64,000 nt of DNA from an uncultured Roseateles sp. (GTDB lineage Bacteria > Pseudomonadota > Gammaproteobacteria > Burkholderiales > Burkholderiaceae_C). Location of the stretch: the NCBI RefSeq assembly GCF_913777145.1, contig NZ_CAJYPS010000023.1, positions 248,001-312,000 on the forward strand, in the 5' to 3' direction. This document shows positions 37,263-46,202 of this stretch, piece after piece (the stretch's first letter is position 1; each line of letters begins with the position of its first letter). Under the pieces are notes generated by a model. It was not told where the DNA came from, did not search any database, and saw only the letters and a program-made list of their open reading frames with translations. The position numbers and the translations under genes were made by a program.

Positions 37263-37344
37263 CGACAGCCGTGGTCCGAATTCCTCCGTCTCCCCCGGGC
37301 CCGACGCGTTCTCGTTTGCCGACCTGCCATCGCTTCAAACTCCG

Positions 37345-39480
37345 ATGGCAATTCACACTCCCACCCTTCTGAGCGCCGCCACGGCGCTGCTCCTCGCCGG
37401 CCTGGCCGGCGCCCAGACCCTGCCCCAGGTCAGCGTCAGCGGCAAGGCCGCCGAGGCCGCACCGGGCCTGGCCGGCTTCACCGACCCACCCGCCAAGCTG
37501 CCGCTGCAGACGCTGAGCCTGTCGGCCGACAAGCTCGCCGACCTGGGCGTCAGCCAGCTCGCCGGCATCACCAAGCTGGATGCCTCGGTCAGCGACTCCT
37601 ACAACGCCGTGGGCTACTGGTCGCAGCTCAAGGTGCGCGGCTTCGACCTCGACAACCGCTACAACCTGCGCCGCGACGGCCTGCCCATCAACGGCGAGAC
37701 CGCGCTGTCCCTGGCCAACAAGAGTGCGGTCGAGGTGCTCAAGGGCGCCTCCGGCATGCAGGCCGGCACCAGCGCACCGGCCGGCCTGGTCAACCTGGTC
37801 GTGAAGCGCCCGCTGGCGGACGACGCCACCACGCTGAGCCTGGGCGCCATCCAGGGCGGCACGGTCGAGGCGGCACTGGACCACTCGCAGCGCTTCGGCG
37901 CCCAGCGCGAGTTCGGCCTGCGCGTGAACCTGCAGGCCGCCCACCTGGACCCGCAGCTGCGCGACACCCGGGGCCGCGCACACACCGCAGCGCTGGCGGC
38001 CGACTGGCGCCTGAGCCCCGCCACGCTGCTGGAGGCCGAGGTCGAGCTCAACCGCCAGAGCCAGCCCAGCCAGGACGCATTCAGCCTGCTGGGCGATCGC
38101 GAGCCCGATCCGCACCAGATCGACCCGCGGCTCAACCTGAACAACCAGCCCTGGACGCTGCCGGTGGTGTTCGACAACACCCACGCCTCACTGCGCGTGC
38201 AGCACAAGCTGGCCGGCGACTGGAGCGCTCAGGCCCACCTGGGCCTGCAGCGCCTGCGCACCGACGACCGCAACGCCTTCGCGTTCGGCCTGGACTGCAA
38301 CGAGACCAGCAGCTTCGAGGGCGTCTACTACTGCGACCGATTCGGCCCGGACGGCCGCTTCGACCTCTACGACTACCGCAGCGAGAACGAGCACCGCGAC
38401 ACCAACGCGCTGGACGTCTCCGCCAGCGGCCCGCTGCAGCTCGCGGGCCTGAGGCATGACCTGACCCTGGGTGGCCTCAGCAGCCAGTTCAAGAGCCGCT
38501 TCCAGCGCCAGGCCTACAACTTCACCGGCGTGGGCACGATAGACGGCAAGACCGTCACCGTCCCCAACCCCGCGCTGACCGGCGAGAACACCAACCGCGA
38601 CGAGCGCAGCAACGAGCTCTACCTGCGCGACCGCGTGGCACTGTCGACCGACACCACCGCCTGGCTGGGCCTGCGCCACACCCGCCTGCACCGCGAAAGC
38701 GTGCGCACCGACGGCTCGCGCGCGACCGACTACAGGCAGTCCGTGTCCACGCCCTGGCTCGCGCTCAGCCACGCGATCGCGGCGGACTGGCTGCTCTACG
38801 CCAGTTGGGGCCAGGGCGTGGAGAGCGAGGTCACGCCTAACCGCCCGCGCTATGTGAACGCCGGTCAGGCGCTGCCCGCGCTCAAGAGCCGCCAGACCGA
38901 GCTGGGGCTCAAGACCGGCACACAGCGGGTCGAGGGCTCGCTGGCGGTGTTCGACATCCGTCGCCCGCTGTGGCGGGACATCGGCAGCTGCGACGTGGAC
39001 CTCAGCTGCGAGCATGTGCAGGACGGCTACGCCCGCCACCGCGGTGTGGAAGCCAGCGCCGACCTGAAGTGGAGTGGCGGCGGCCTGTTCGGCAGCGCCA
39101 CCCGCCTGCAGGCACGCCGTGAGGGTAGCGTGGACGCCAGCCTCAACGGCAAGACGCCGCCCAATGTGCCGCGCACCACGCTCAAGGCCCAGGCGCGGCA
39201 GGAGCTGCTGCCCGGCTGGCAGCTGCAGCTGGGCCTTCTGTACGAGGGCAGCCGCTACGCCACGCCGGACAACAGCGTGGCCATCCCATCGTGGACCGTG
39301 GTCGACGCCGGCCTGCGCGTGCTGCAGACCGTGGGCAACCAGACTTGGATCTGGCGCGCCGGCATTGACAACCTGACCAACCGCCGCGCCTGGCGCGAGG
39401 CCCCCTGGCAGTTCGAGCACAGCTACCTCTACCCGCTCGCGCCGCGCACCGCACGCGCAAGTTTGGAGATTCGCTTGTAA
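37345..39480 (+). CDS. TonB-dependent outer-membrane receptor, TPP-riboswitch controlled
   Basis: A 711-residue TonB-dependent receptor. Signal peptide at residues 1-23 (LLLAGLAGAQ). Plug domain at about 45-155, with LKVRGFDLDNRYNLRRDGLP and the VEVLKGASGMQAGTSAPAGLVNLV motif typical of siderophore-type receptors. A 22-strand-type barrel follows, ending in a C-terminal aromatic/Leu-rich strand (RASLEIRL). By sequence class it looks like a ferric-siderophore receptor, but the TPP riboswitch upstream points to uptake of thiamine or a thiamine precursor. No strong Shine-Dalgarno precedes the ATG, which fits riboswitch control of translation. Confidence 0.88.
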   Translation: MAIHTPTLLSAATALLLAGLAGAQTLPQVSVSGKAAEAAPGLAGFTDPPAKLPLQTLSLSADKLADLGVSQLAGITKLDASVSDSYNAVGYWSQLKVRGFDLDNRYNLRRDGLPINGETALSLANKSAVEVLKGASGMQAGTSAPAGLVNLVVKRPLADDATTLSLGAIQGGTVEAALDHSQRFGAQREFGLRVNLQAAHLDPQLRDTRGRAHTAALAADWRLSPATLLEAEVELNRQSQPSQDAFSLLGDREPDPHQIDPRLNLNNQPWTLPVVFDNTHASLRVQHKLAGDWSAQAHLGLQRLRTDDRNAFAFGLDCNETSSFEGVYYCDRFGPDGRFDLYDYRSENEHRDTNALDVSASGPLQLAGLRHDLTLGGLSSQFKSRFQRQAYNFTGVGTIDGKTVTVPNPALTGENTNRDERSNELYLRDRVALSTDTTAWLGLRHTRLHRESVRTDGSRATDYRQSVSTPWLALSHAIAADWLLYASWGQGVESEVTPNRPRYVNAGQALPALKSRQTELGLKTGTQRVEGSLAVFDIRRPLWRDIGSCDVDLSCEHVQDGYARHRGVEASADLKWSGGGLFGSATRLQARREGSVDASLNGKTPPNVPRTTLKAQARQELLPGWQLQLGLLYEGSRYATPDNSVAIPSWTVVDAGLRVLQTVGNQTWIWRAGIDNLTNRRAWREAPWQFEHSYLYPLAPRTARASLEIRL

Positions 39481-39504
39481 GACCCAAATTTTTCGTTCTA
39501 TAAT
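39475..39504 (+). promoter_or_regulatory. Promoter of the tRNA-Asn genes
   Basis: TTGTAA (39475-39480), 18 bp, then a perfect TATAAT (39499-39504), 12 bp before the first tRNA. The -35 box overlaps the stop codon of the receptor gene. Confidence 0.8.
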
Positions 39505-39516
39505 CGTGGGCTCAAT

Positions 39517-39592
39517 TCCTCGATAGCTCAGTCGGTAGAGCGCCGGACTGTTAATCCGTAGGTCCCTGGTTCGAGCCCAGGTCGGGGAGCCA
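39517..39592 (+). tRNA. tRNA-Asn (anticodon GTT), first copy
   Basis: A 76-nt cloverleaf with acceptor TCCTCGA/TCGGGGA, D-loop AGCTCAGTCGGTAGAGC, anticodon loop CTGTTAA (GTT, Asn), T-arm GGTTCGAGCC and an encoded CCA. The first acceptor stem has a U-G pair. Confidence 0.97.
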
Positions 39593-39597
39593 AATCA

Positions 39598-39623
39598 GAG
39601 ACGATCACTTCGGTGGTCGTCTC
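39598..39623 (+). other. Inverted repeat between the two tRNA genes
   Basis: An 11-bp stem (39598-39608 with 39613-39623, one G-U pair) closed by a TTCG tetraloop. No T-run follows, so it is more likely a processing or stabilising structure than a terminator. Confidence 0.6.
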
Positions 39624-39673
39624 AACCAAATCAGCTGACGGCAACCGCACCGCCAGCACACATACCGAACAAT

Positions 39674-39749
39674 TCCTCGATAGCTCAGTCGGTAGAGCGC
39701 CGGACTGTTAATCCGTAGGTCCCTGGTTCGAGCCCAGGTCGGGGAGCCA
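39674..39749 (+). tRNA. tRNA-Asn (anticodon GTT), second copy
   Basis: Identical in sequence to the first copy, including CCA, and preceded by the same AATTCC. No separate promoter is visible, so the two are probably co-transcribed. Confidence 0.97.
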
Positions 39750-39753
39750 AATC

Positions 39754-39789
39754 GAAAGCCTCGTTGCGCAAGCAGCGAGGCTTTTTTCT
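39754..39789 (+). terminator. Intrinsic terminator after the tRNA genes
   Basis: GCCTCGTTGC (39758-39767), loop GCAA, GCAGCGAGGC (39772-39781), followed by six T. Confidence 0.9.
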
Positions 39790-39809
39790 TCGCCCAACGA
39801 AAGTCCGCG

Positions 39810-40166
39810 ATGAGCACCCTACCCGCCTGCCCCCAGTGCCAGTCTGCCTACACCTACGAAGACGGCGCGCAGCTCGTGTGCCCCGAGTGCGGACACGAGT
39901 GGTCGCACTCCGGCGCGTCCGAGGGGTCAGGTCTTGCTGCGAGCGACGAGCCCCGCGTGATCAAGGATGCGGTGGGCAACCCGCTGCAGGACGGCGACAC
40001 GGTCACCGTCATCAAGGACCTGAAGATCAAGGGCTCGTCCCTGGTCGTGAAGGTCGGCACCAAGGTCAAGAACATCCGCCTGACCGATGGCGATCACGAC
40101 ATCGCCTGCAAGATCGACGGGATTGGGGCGATGGGCCTGAAATCGGAATTCGTGAAGAAGGCCTGA
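39810..40166 (+). CDS. PhnA/YjdM family zinc-ribbon protein
   Basis: A 118-residue protein of the YjdM (historically PhnA, 'alkylphosphonate utilization') family. An N-terminal zinc ribbon (CPQC at 7-10, CPEC at 24-27) is followed by the conserved KYOW-like C-terminal domain: [20 protein letters not shown] and [20 protein letters not shown]. Its function is not established despite the name. It stands alone after the tRNA terminator and convergent with the PEP-CTERM gene. Confidence 0.9.
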   Translation: MSTLPACPQCQSAYTYEDGAQLVCPECGHEWSHSGASEGSGLAASDEPRVIKDAVGNPLQDGDTVTVIKDLKIKGSSLVVKVGTKVKNIRLTDGDHDIACKIDGIGAMGLKSEFVKKA

Positions 40167-40217
40167 TCGCCCCAGCCGACGACCCCTGCGTGCGGCGATC
40201 TCCGGGGTGTGCCGGCC

Positions 40218-40982
40218 TCAGCCGGCCGTCCGGCGGGAGCGCTGCCACCCCCCCACCACGATCAGCCCGCTCAACAGCAGCAGCGCCGACGTCGGCTCAG
40301 GCACTGCGGCCACCGAGCTGATGGAGATGTTGTCGACCGCCACGTCATAAGCGACCGCACTACCGGACCGGATGGCCGGGATGCGGAACGCGATCTGGTC
40401 GATGCCGGACAGCAGCTGCGCGAACGTGAGGTCGCTGGCCAGCGTCGAATTGCCGCTCGCATCCACCGCGGTCCAGCCCGAGGGCAAGGCTGCCGACCCC
40501 GTCGCCGTCAGCGTGACCGACAGGGTCTGCCAACCGCTCCCCTCGGACAGCGACCCCAGCTTGAAGCTCACGAACGACGCGTCAAAGCCATCGGCCGGGT
40601 GATCGAAGTCGATCAGGTCCAGGTAGAGGTCATTCGTCACCGAGGCGCCGGAAGCGCCGACCGCCATGCGAATGGGATTGATGTCCAGGCTCAGCGTGAT
40701 GGACTGGGCCTGGGTGTAATCGCCCGTGAAGGCACCGCTCTCCGTGTAATAGCGCAGCCCCACCTTCAGGAAGTCGTTGTAGACGGTATGCAGCGAGGGC
40801 GCCGAGTTGCCCAGCGTCGTGTCCCAGGTTGTCGTGCCGGCAGCGGGCACGCCGACACGGCCGTACCAGTCATCCGTGCCGTTGCTGAAGTCCACCAGCG
40901 TGGACGTGCCCGGGGTGATGGCCAGGGCACTGCAGGACAGCAAGGCGCCGGCAAGACCGGCCAACGAGAAAGCAAACTTCAT
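40218..40982 (-). CDS. PEP-CTERM sorting-domain exported protein
   Basis: A 254-residue exported protein. Signal peptide at 1-21 (SLAGLAGALLSCSALA), a beta-rich extracellular body, and a C-terminal PEP-CTERM signal: VPEPTSALLLLSGLIVVGG followed by WQRSRR. In this system exosortase recognises the VPEP motif and releases the protein to the surface, often with exopolysaccharide. No exosortase gene is in the window. The body resembles no enzyme I recognise. Confidence 0.88.
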   Translation of the reverse strand: MKFAFSLAGLAGALLSCSALAITPGTSTLVDFSNGTDDWYGRVGVPAAGTTTWDTTLGNSAPSLHTVYNDFLKVGLRYYTESGAFTGDYTQAQSITLSLDINPIRMAVGASGASVTNDLYLDLIDFDHPADGFDASFVSFKLGSLSEGSGWQTLSVTLTATGSAALPSGWTAVDASGNSTLASDLTFAQLLSGIDQIAFRIPAIRSGSAVAYDVAVDNISISSVAAVPEPTSALLLLSGLIVVGGWQRSRRTAG

Positions 40983-41147
40983 GAGCCATATCTCCGAGTG
41001 TTAGCGGGAGCCCTCGCCCAGCACCTGGCCGCGGCACGGTCGCTGGTCGGGGCATGGCGATGCTAGGAAGACGCACCGAGCGCCGACCCACGGATACCCA
41101 ACCTGAGGATGAGAGCCCCACACTCGCGGGGCCGGGGCAACCCGAAC

Positions 41148-43187
41148 TCAGCGCGCGCTGACCGGGCGCACGGGGAGCGAGGGCGACGCCAGGCCCACGC
41201 GTTCGACCAGAGACAGGCCCAGCACGACCTCGGCACGCTGCAGCGCACGTTGAGCGTCGCCCGCGCGCCCCAGCGTCAGCAGGCAACGAATCAATGCCAG
41301 ATGCAGGGCCTCCGAGGACAGATCCAGCTCCAGACCGGCCTCGTACAGGCTGAGTGCCTGCCCCCACTGCTGCAGGGTCTCCAGGTGCGCCCCGGCGTCG
41401 CGCACCAGGCGGCTCCAGCGCAGCGCATGGCGCTCGCGGGCCTGGCGAAGCCAGGGCTCAGGCACGGCGGCACCGAGCAGGGGCCCGCGGTAGAGCTGGG
41501 CGAGCTGCTGCAGCTGAGCCGGCAGCGCCGAGGTGTCGGCATGGGGGCGCAGGCTGGCCTGCAGCGCCATCGCCAACTGCCCGAAGGCGTCCACATCGCA
41601 CCACACCAGCCGGGCGTTCAGCGAGAGTCGGCCATTGCTGAGCCGCAAGGCCTGGTCGACGCCCAGCCACTTGCGCAGGCGCGACAGCGTCATCTCGAAC
41701 GCCGCCTTGGGCGCCGTCGCCTCCAGATCCGGCCAGAGCAGATCGACGAGATGGGCCACCTCGACGGCACGTTCCTCGTTGAAGGCTTCCAGGGCCACCA
41801 GGGCCTGCAGCAGCGCCAGCGGCTTGCGCTGCGCCTTGCCATCGGCTGCCAGCAGCTCGCCATGGCGCCAGACCGCGAAACCGCCCAAGGCCTGGATGCG
41901 CAGCGGCCAGGGCCAGCTGGCCGGCGCCTGCTCGGGGGCGGCGAGCTGGCACTTGTCGATCAGGCTGCGCACGAAATCGACCTCTATGCCCCGCTCCAGC
42001 GCCAGCACGCACAGCCGCGCACAGAACTCGGGCAGGTGATCGAAGAAGTCATAGCTGCGACGCTGGCGCAGTCCCGCCCACAAGGCTGCGATGCGCTGCG
42101 CGGCATCCGGCCGCGCGTCCCTCACGGCCAGGTAGGCATCGATGCCCTGCAGCATGGCGTCGACCTCCTGCGCGTAACCCGCAGGCGTCGACCCCGACAG
42201 CGCCTGCAGCGTGGCGCGACCGGCCTCGTAGTCCTCGCCCAGCAACTGGGCGAAGGCCTCGTTGACCGCATAGGGCCAGCGCATGGCCGTGGGCATGCGC
42301 ACCTCGTCGCAGAGATAGCGGGCACGCGCCGCATGGTGCAGCGCGGACGCCACCTCGCGGCGCATGAAGGCCAGGCGCGTCCTCTCCAGTTCGAGCAGCA
42401 ACAGCTCGCCCAGCTGGTTCGCATCCACCAGGCTCTCGGCACGCGCGATGGCCGCACGCGCCGCGGGAACGTCCCCATGAGGCAGTGCGTTCTGGGCCTC
42501 CACCAGCACGGCCAGGAACTCCACCTCGCGCAGCTGGTGCTGTCGCGCAATCGCGAACATCTGCTCCAGGGCCTTGGCCGCCAGGTGGGGCTGGCGGCCG
42601 TAATGCGCGCAGATACGCCACATGTGCAACCAGCGCGCCCGGCGATAGGGCGTGGCCTCGGGCTCGGCCATGCGCGCGCCCACCACCGCCTGCACGCGCA
42701 GCGCGGGATCCCTGAGATTGCGCGGCTCGAAGTAATAGATCAGCGTACGCGCCGCCGCCAGCGTGAGGTTGATGTCCAGCCCCTGCTCGATCAGCGCCTG
42801 CAAGCGCAAGGCACAAGGCTCGATCCCGGGGTCCAGGGGCCGGCACAGCAGCAGCCCCAGCAGATAGGCATTCAGCACCAGCAGCTCTTGCGTCGGCTCG
42901 AGCTGGAGATCCGCGGCACAGCAGGCCTCGAGCGCCTCCAGACCCGACTCGAAACCCTCGAAGCGCCGGAAGTGCTGGCCCGTGATCATCAGGCCGGCCA
43001 GGGCTTGCGCCGCCAGGGCGGGTTGGCCGTCCTGTCGAGCCTGGGCCTGCAGCCCCGCAAACGTCGACCAGGCCTGCCAGTCCCCCCGATGGGCCAGCGC
43101 CAGCGCCTGAATCAGGCGCTCGTCCTCGACCGTGGCGGGCGTCGAACTCTCCTGCGCCGCCGGCAATTGACCACCTCGTGAAGCCAC
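41148..43187 (-). CDS. Large BTAD/SARP-type transcriptional regulator
   Basis: A 679-residue protein. About residues 25-430 form a helical TPR-like repeat region of the MalT/LuxR-ATPase type, without a visible P-loop. Near residue 435 begins the signature seen just before the winged helix in this family (GIEVDFVRSLIDKC, then PLRIQALGGFAVWRHGE). A winged-helix DNA-binding domain follows (ALLQALVALEAF, LWPDLEATAPKAAFEMTLSRLRKWLG), and the C-terminal BTAD domain (~560-670). It is probably a transcription activator responding to an unknown signal. The GTG at 43187 is the first start; a TTG at 43166 preceded by GAGGTGG is an alternative. It is divergent from the secreted-protein gene. Confidence 0.75.
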   Translation of the reverse strand: MASRGGQLPAAQESSTPATVEDERLIQALALAHRGDWQAWSTFAGLQAQARQDGQPALAAQALAGLMITGQHFRRFEGFESGLEALEACCAADLQLEPTQELLVLNAYLLGLLLCRPLDPGIEPCALRLQALIEQGLDINLTLAAARTLIYYFEPRNLRDPALRVQAVVGARMAEPEATPYRRARWLHMWRICAHYGRQPHLAAKALEQMFAIARQHQLREVEFLAVLVEAQNALPHGDVPAARAAIARAESLVDANQLGELLLLELERTRLAFMRREVASALHHAARARYLCDEVRMPTAMRWPYAVNEAFAQLLGEDYEAGRATLQALSGSTPAGYAQEVDAMLQGIDAYLAVRDARPDAAQRIAALWAGLRQRRSYDFFDHLPEFCARLCVLALERGIEVDFVRSLIDKCQLAAPEQAPASWPWPLRIQALGGFAVWRHGELLAADGKAQRKPLALLQALVALEAFNEERAVEVAHLVDLLWPDLEATAPKAAFEMTLSRLRKWLGVDQALRLSNGRLSLNARLVWCDVDAFGQLAMALQASLRPHADTSALPAQLQQLAQLYRGPLLGAAVPEPWLRQARERHALRWSRLVRDAGAHLETLQQWGQALSLYEAGLELDLSSEALHLALIRCLLTLGRAGDAQRALQRAEVVLGLSLVERVGLASPSLPVRPVSAR

Positions 43188-43327
43188 GTGTCCAACTATT
43201 CCCCGAACTTCCGCAGGATCTTACGGGGACACAGAGACGAGAATTTCCCCCGCCATAAGAAGCCACAACGCGGCAGCACACCACAGGCCCCGGCGCATGG
43301 CGGCGGGTCTGCCAGCAGGGAGAGATC

Positions 43328-44245
43328 TTGAAGCGACTGCTCTGTACCGTCACCGTCCTGTCACTCAGCAGCACGCTGTGGGCACAAGCCCCGACAGGCC
43401 CCAAGACCGTCGCCCTGGTGGCCGCCGTGGGCGATCAGCTGGAGGTGGTGCGCCAGCGCCAGACCGCCGGCAGCAACCTCGAGCCCTTCACGCGCAAGCG
43501 CTTCCCGCTCAACAGCCAGGCCCTGAACTATGCGGTGCTGCGCGGGCTGGATCGCGCCATCGCGGACGAAGAACCCCAGGCCCGGCGCGTGCTGCTGGCC
43601 TGGAACTCACCGCCCGAACTGCAGCGCCGTCTGGCCGAGGCGCCCAACCAGGATCGCGACGCGCTGGTGCTGGCCGCGTTGAAGGAACACTTGAAGAGCC
43701 TGCCCGCCCGCGCGCAGTGGGACCGCATCGAGGCCATCGTGCCCGGCTATTTCTACGAGGGCCTGTCGGGCCTGGGCCGCAAGCTCTCGGGCCTGGGCTT
43801 CTACGTGCAGCCGCTTTCCAACGGCGCGATCCCGGTGGAATGGGCGCTGAACGGCGACGCCGGCGCAGCGGCGGCCGCAGGCAACCTGGAGCCGGAGAAG
43901 GACGCCGACCGCCGCACCCTAGACCCCAACACCGGCCAGGTCGGGCACTCCTACACCTTCATTGCGACCTATATGTACTTCCAGCGCATCACGCTGGACG
44001 CGCGCACGCTGGAGGTGCTGGCCACCAAGCCGCAGTTCGACAACGTGAAGTACGCCGACCCGCAGTCCACGGCCGTGGATGTGGCCGACCAGATCCCGCT
44101 GAGCGTGATGACGGCCAAGCTGCTGGAGATGGCCGAGCAGTCGGCCTATACCTCGGTGCGCGGCAAGTCCTATGTGTCCACCAGCGCGCCACGAGCCATA
44201 GTGCCCACGCCCGCGCCCACGCCCGCGGCCAGTGCGCCGCGCTGA
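43328..44245 (+). CDS. Secreted protein of unknown function
   Basis: A 305-residue protein I do not recognise. A clear signal peptide (residues 1-19, ending LSSTLWAQA) implies periplasmic or outer location. The body has mixed helix and sheet, with YVQPLSNGAIPVEWALNG and HSYTFIATYMYFQRITLDA as distinctive segments, no cysteines beyond the signal peptide, and a Pro/Ala-rich tail. The start is a TTG at 43328, supported by AGGGAGAG seven bases before. Divergent from the BTAD regulator with 140 bp between them, so it may be that regulator's target. Confidence 0.7.
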   Translation: MKRLLCTVTVLSLSSTLWAQAPTGPKTVALVAAVGDQLEVVRQRQTAGSNLEPFTRKRFPLNSQALNYAVLRGLDRAIADEEPQARRVLLAWNSPPELQRRLAEAPNQDRDALVLAALKEHLKSLPARAQWDRIEAIVPGYFYEGLSGLGRKLSGLGFYVQPLSNGAIPVEWALNGDAGAAAAAGNLEPEKDADRRTLDPNTGQVGHSYTFIATYMYFQRITLDARTLEVLATKPQFDNVKYADPQSTAVDVADQIPLSVMTAKLLEMAEQSAYTSVRGKSYVSTSAPRAIVPTPAPTPAASAPR

Positions 44246-44260
44246 GCGGCCACGCGCGCC

Positions 44261-45085
44261 TCAGGCGAAGTCGCGGGCCTCGTCGGGCGGTGTCCAGTTG
44301 ATCACCTGCTCGTCGCGCAGGCGCTGCGTGTCCTCCAGGCCTATGGACTGGGCCACGCCGTGGGGAAAGCTGTCGAACAGCGCCGTGCCGTCCATGTCCA
44401 GCTCGTGCGCGCGCGCGGTCCAGCAGGACAGGTAGAGCAGGCTGGACAGGGTCTTGTCCCCCGCCCCCTCGCCGGGATCGCACTGATGATGGAGCGCCTC
44501 CACCAGCCGGTCCGGAAACATCCAGCGCGTCGCGAAGGCTGCGCCCACCTCGGGGTAGGCATAGCCCAGCTCGGCCAGCTGTGCCTCGTAGCGATGGTCA
44601 TCGGTGACAAAGCTGGGCTGCAGGCAGGGTCGGTCGGGCATGGCCATCTTGAGGATCAGATCCCCCGTGCCATGCAGCAGGCCGGCGGTGAAGGCCAGGC
44701 CCGGGTCCTGCCGCAGTTCGTCGGCGAGCGACTGGGCGATCTTGGCGACGTCCAGGCTGTAGCGCCAGAACTCCACCATGTCCACGCCCGGCACGCCCTT
44801 GAACGCCCCGCCCACCGCGGCCGCCTGCACCAGCTGGCGGGTGGCCTGCAGGCCCAGCAGCGCGGTGGCGGCGTCCACCGTGCCTATGCGCGCGCTGCTG
44901 GCGCCGTAGCGCGCGGAATTTGCCAGGCGCAGCACCCGCACGGTCAGGCCCACCTCGCTGGACAGCAGCTGGTTGACCCGGCGCAGGTCGGGCTCCTCGT
45001 TCTGCAGTTCGGCCAGGGTCTGGCTGACCACCTCGGGCAGGGAGGGGATCAGCGCGTCGGTAGCGAGCAGGTCTTGCAGTTTCAC
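44261..45085 (-). CDS. HDOD-domain protein
   Basis: A 274-residue HDOD protein. The start LPSLPEVVSQTLAELQNEEP and the QLLSSEVGLTVRVLRLANSA segment define the domain (about 15-215), with helix HGTGDLILKMAMPDRP downstream. HDOD domains are HD-like but lack the phosphohydrolase residues; they act in signalling and often in motility or c-di-GMP circuits. The GTG at 45085 with CGAGGTG upstream is preferred to a TTG six codons earlier. No partner domain is fused. Confidence 0.88.
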   Translation of the reverse strand: MKLQDLLATDALIPSLPEVVSQTLAELQNEEPDLRRVNQLLSSEVGLTVRVLRLANSARYGASSARIGTVDAATALLGLQATRQLVQAAAVGGAFKGVPGVDMVEFWRYSLDVAKIAQSLADELRQDPGLAFTAGLLHGTGDLILKMAMPDRPCLQPSFVTDDHRYEAQLAELGYAYPEVGAAFATRWMFPDRLVEALHHQCDPGEGAGDKTLSSLLYLSCWTARAHELDMDGTALFDSFPHGVAQSIGLEDTQRLRDEQVINWTPPDEARDFA

Positions 45086-45187
45086 GGGACACCTCGCGAG
45101 CAATGACCCAATGCTAATGGCCTTCTGCGCGCAACTTGCGCCGGGTGAGAGGGCGGCTCGGCCGCCCTCCCCTCGCCGCAGGACGCC

Positions 45188-46171
45188 TCAGGCGGGCATC
45201 TGGCCGCGGCGCGTCTTCCACAGCGACACCGCCACACCGCCCGCGATCAGGCCGAAGGTCACGCCCAGCGACACCACCGGCGGGATCTTGCCGATCACAC
45301 CCACCAGGAAGATCTTGCCGCCTATGAAGACCAGCACCAGCGCCAGCGCGTACTTGAGGTACTGGAAGCGGTGGATCATCGCGGCCAGCGCGAAGTACAG
45401 TGCCCGCAGGCCCAGCACCGCGAAGATGTTGCTGGTGTAGACGATGAAGGGGTCGGTGGTGATCGCGAAGATGGCAGGCACCGAGTCCACCGCGAACACC
45501 AGGTCGGAACACTCCACCAGCACCAGCGCCAGCAGCAGCGGCGTCGCATGCCAGCGCAGCCGGCCGCTGCCGGCCTCGGGCTCGCGCACCCAGAACGCGT
45601 GGCCGCGCAGGCCGTCGGTCAGGCGCAGGTGCTTCTTCAGCCAGCGCAGCAGCGGGTTGGCGGCGATGTCCGGCTTCTGGTCCACCATGAACCACATCTT
45701 CACGCCGGTGATCAGCAGGAAGGCGCCGAACAGGTAGAGCACCCAGCTGAAGCTGCTCACCAGCGTCGCGCCCAGGCCTATCATCAGCGCGCGCAGCACC
45801 AGCACGCCGACGATGCCCCAGAACAGCACGCGGTGCTGATAGAGCCGCGGAATCGCGAAGTAGCTGAAGATCAGCGCGATCACGAACACGTTGTCCATGG
45901 ACAGCGACTTCTCGATCAGGAAGCCGGTGTAGTAGTCCAGGCCGCTCTGCGGCCCCAGGCGCCACCACACCCAGGCACCGAACAGCAGCGCCACGCCGAT
46001 GTAGCCGGCCGACAGCAGCAGGCTCTCGCGCACGCCGATCTCATGGTCCTCGCGGTGCAGCACGCCCAGGTCCAGTGCGAGCAGCAACACCACCACCCCC
46101 AGGAAGCTGAGCCACAGCCAGGCCGGCGTGCCCATCACCTCCGCAGACAGACTCATCCACAGCGCATCCAT
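45188..46171 (-). CDS. TerC/Alx family membrane protein
   Basis: A 327-residue integral membrane protein of the TerC/Alx family, with 8-9 transmembrane helices. Family marks are LALDLGVLHREDHEIGVRES near the start and VLVECSDLVFAVDSVPAIFA with acidic residues inside the membrane, followed by VYTSNIFAVLGLRALYF. The family is linked to manganese or tellurite export. The ATG at 46171 with GGGAGA six bases upstream is preferred to the preceding GTG. Only 31 bp separate it from the upstream small membrane gene, leaving no room for the manganese riboswitch often found before alx-type genes. Confidence 0.92.
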   Translation of the reverse strand: MDALWMSLSAEVMGTPAWLWLSFLGVVVLLLALDLGVLHREDHEIGVRESLLLSAGYIGVALLFGAWVWWRLGPQSGLDYYTGFLIEKSLSMDNVFVIALIFSYFAIPRLYQHRVLFWGIVGVLVLRALMIGLGATLVSSFSWVLYLFGAFLLITGVKMWFMVDQKPDIAANPLLRWLKKHLRLTDGLRGHAFWVREPEAGSGRLRWHATPLLLALVLVECSDLVFAVDSVPAIFAITTDPFIVYTSNIFAVLGLRALYFALAAMIHRFQYLKYALALVLVFIGGKIFLVGVIGKIPPVVSLGVTFGLIAGGVAVSLWKTRRGQMPA

Positions 46172-46202
46172 CACAGGTCTCCCGTTGTCATCAGCTCATG
46201 AA

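Noticed and set aside
46172..46202. Manganese (yybP-ykoY) riboswitch before the TerC gene
   Set aside because: Only 31 bp separate the gene from its upstream neighbour, too short for that riboswitch.
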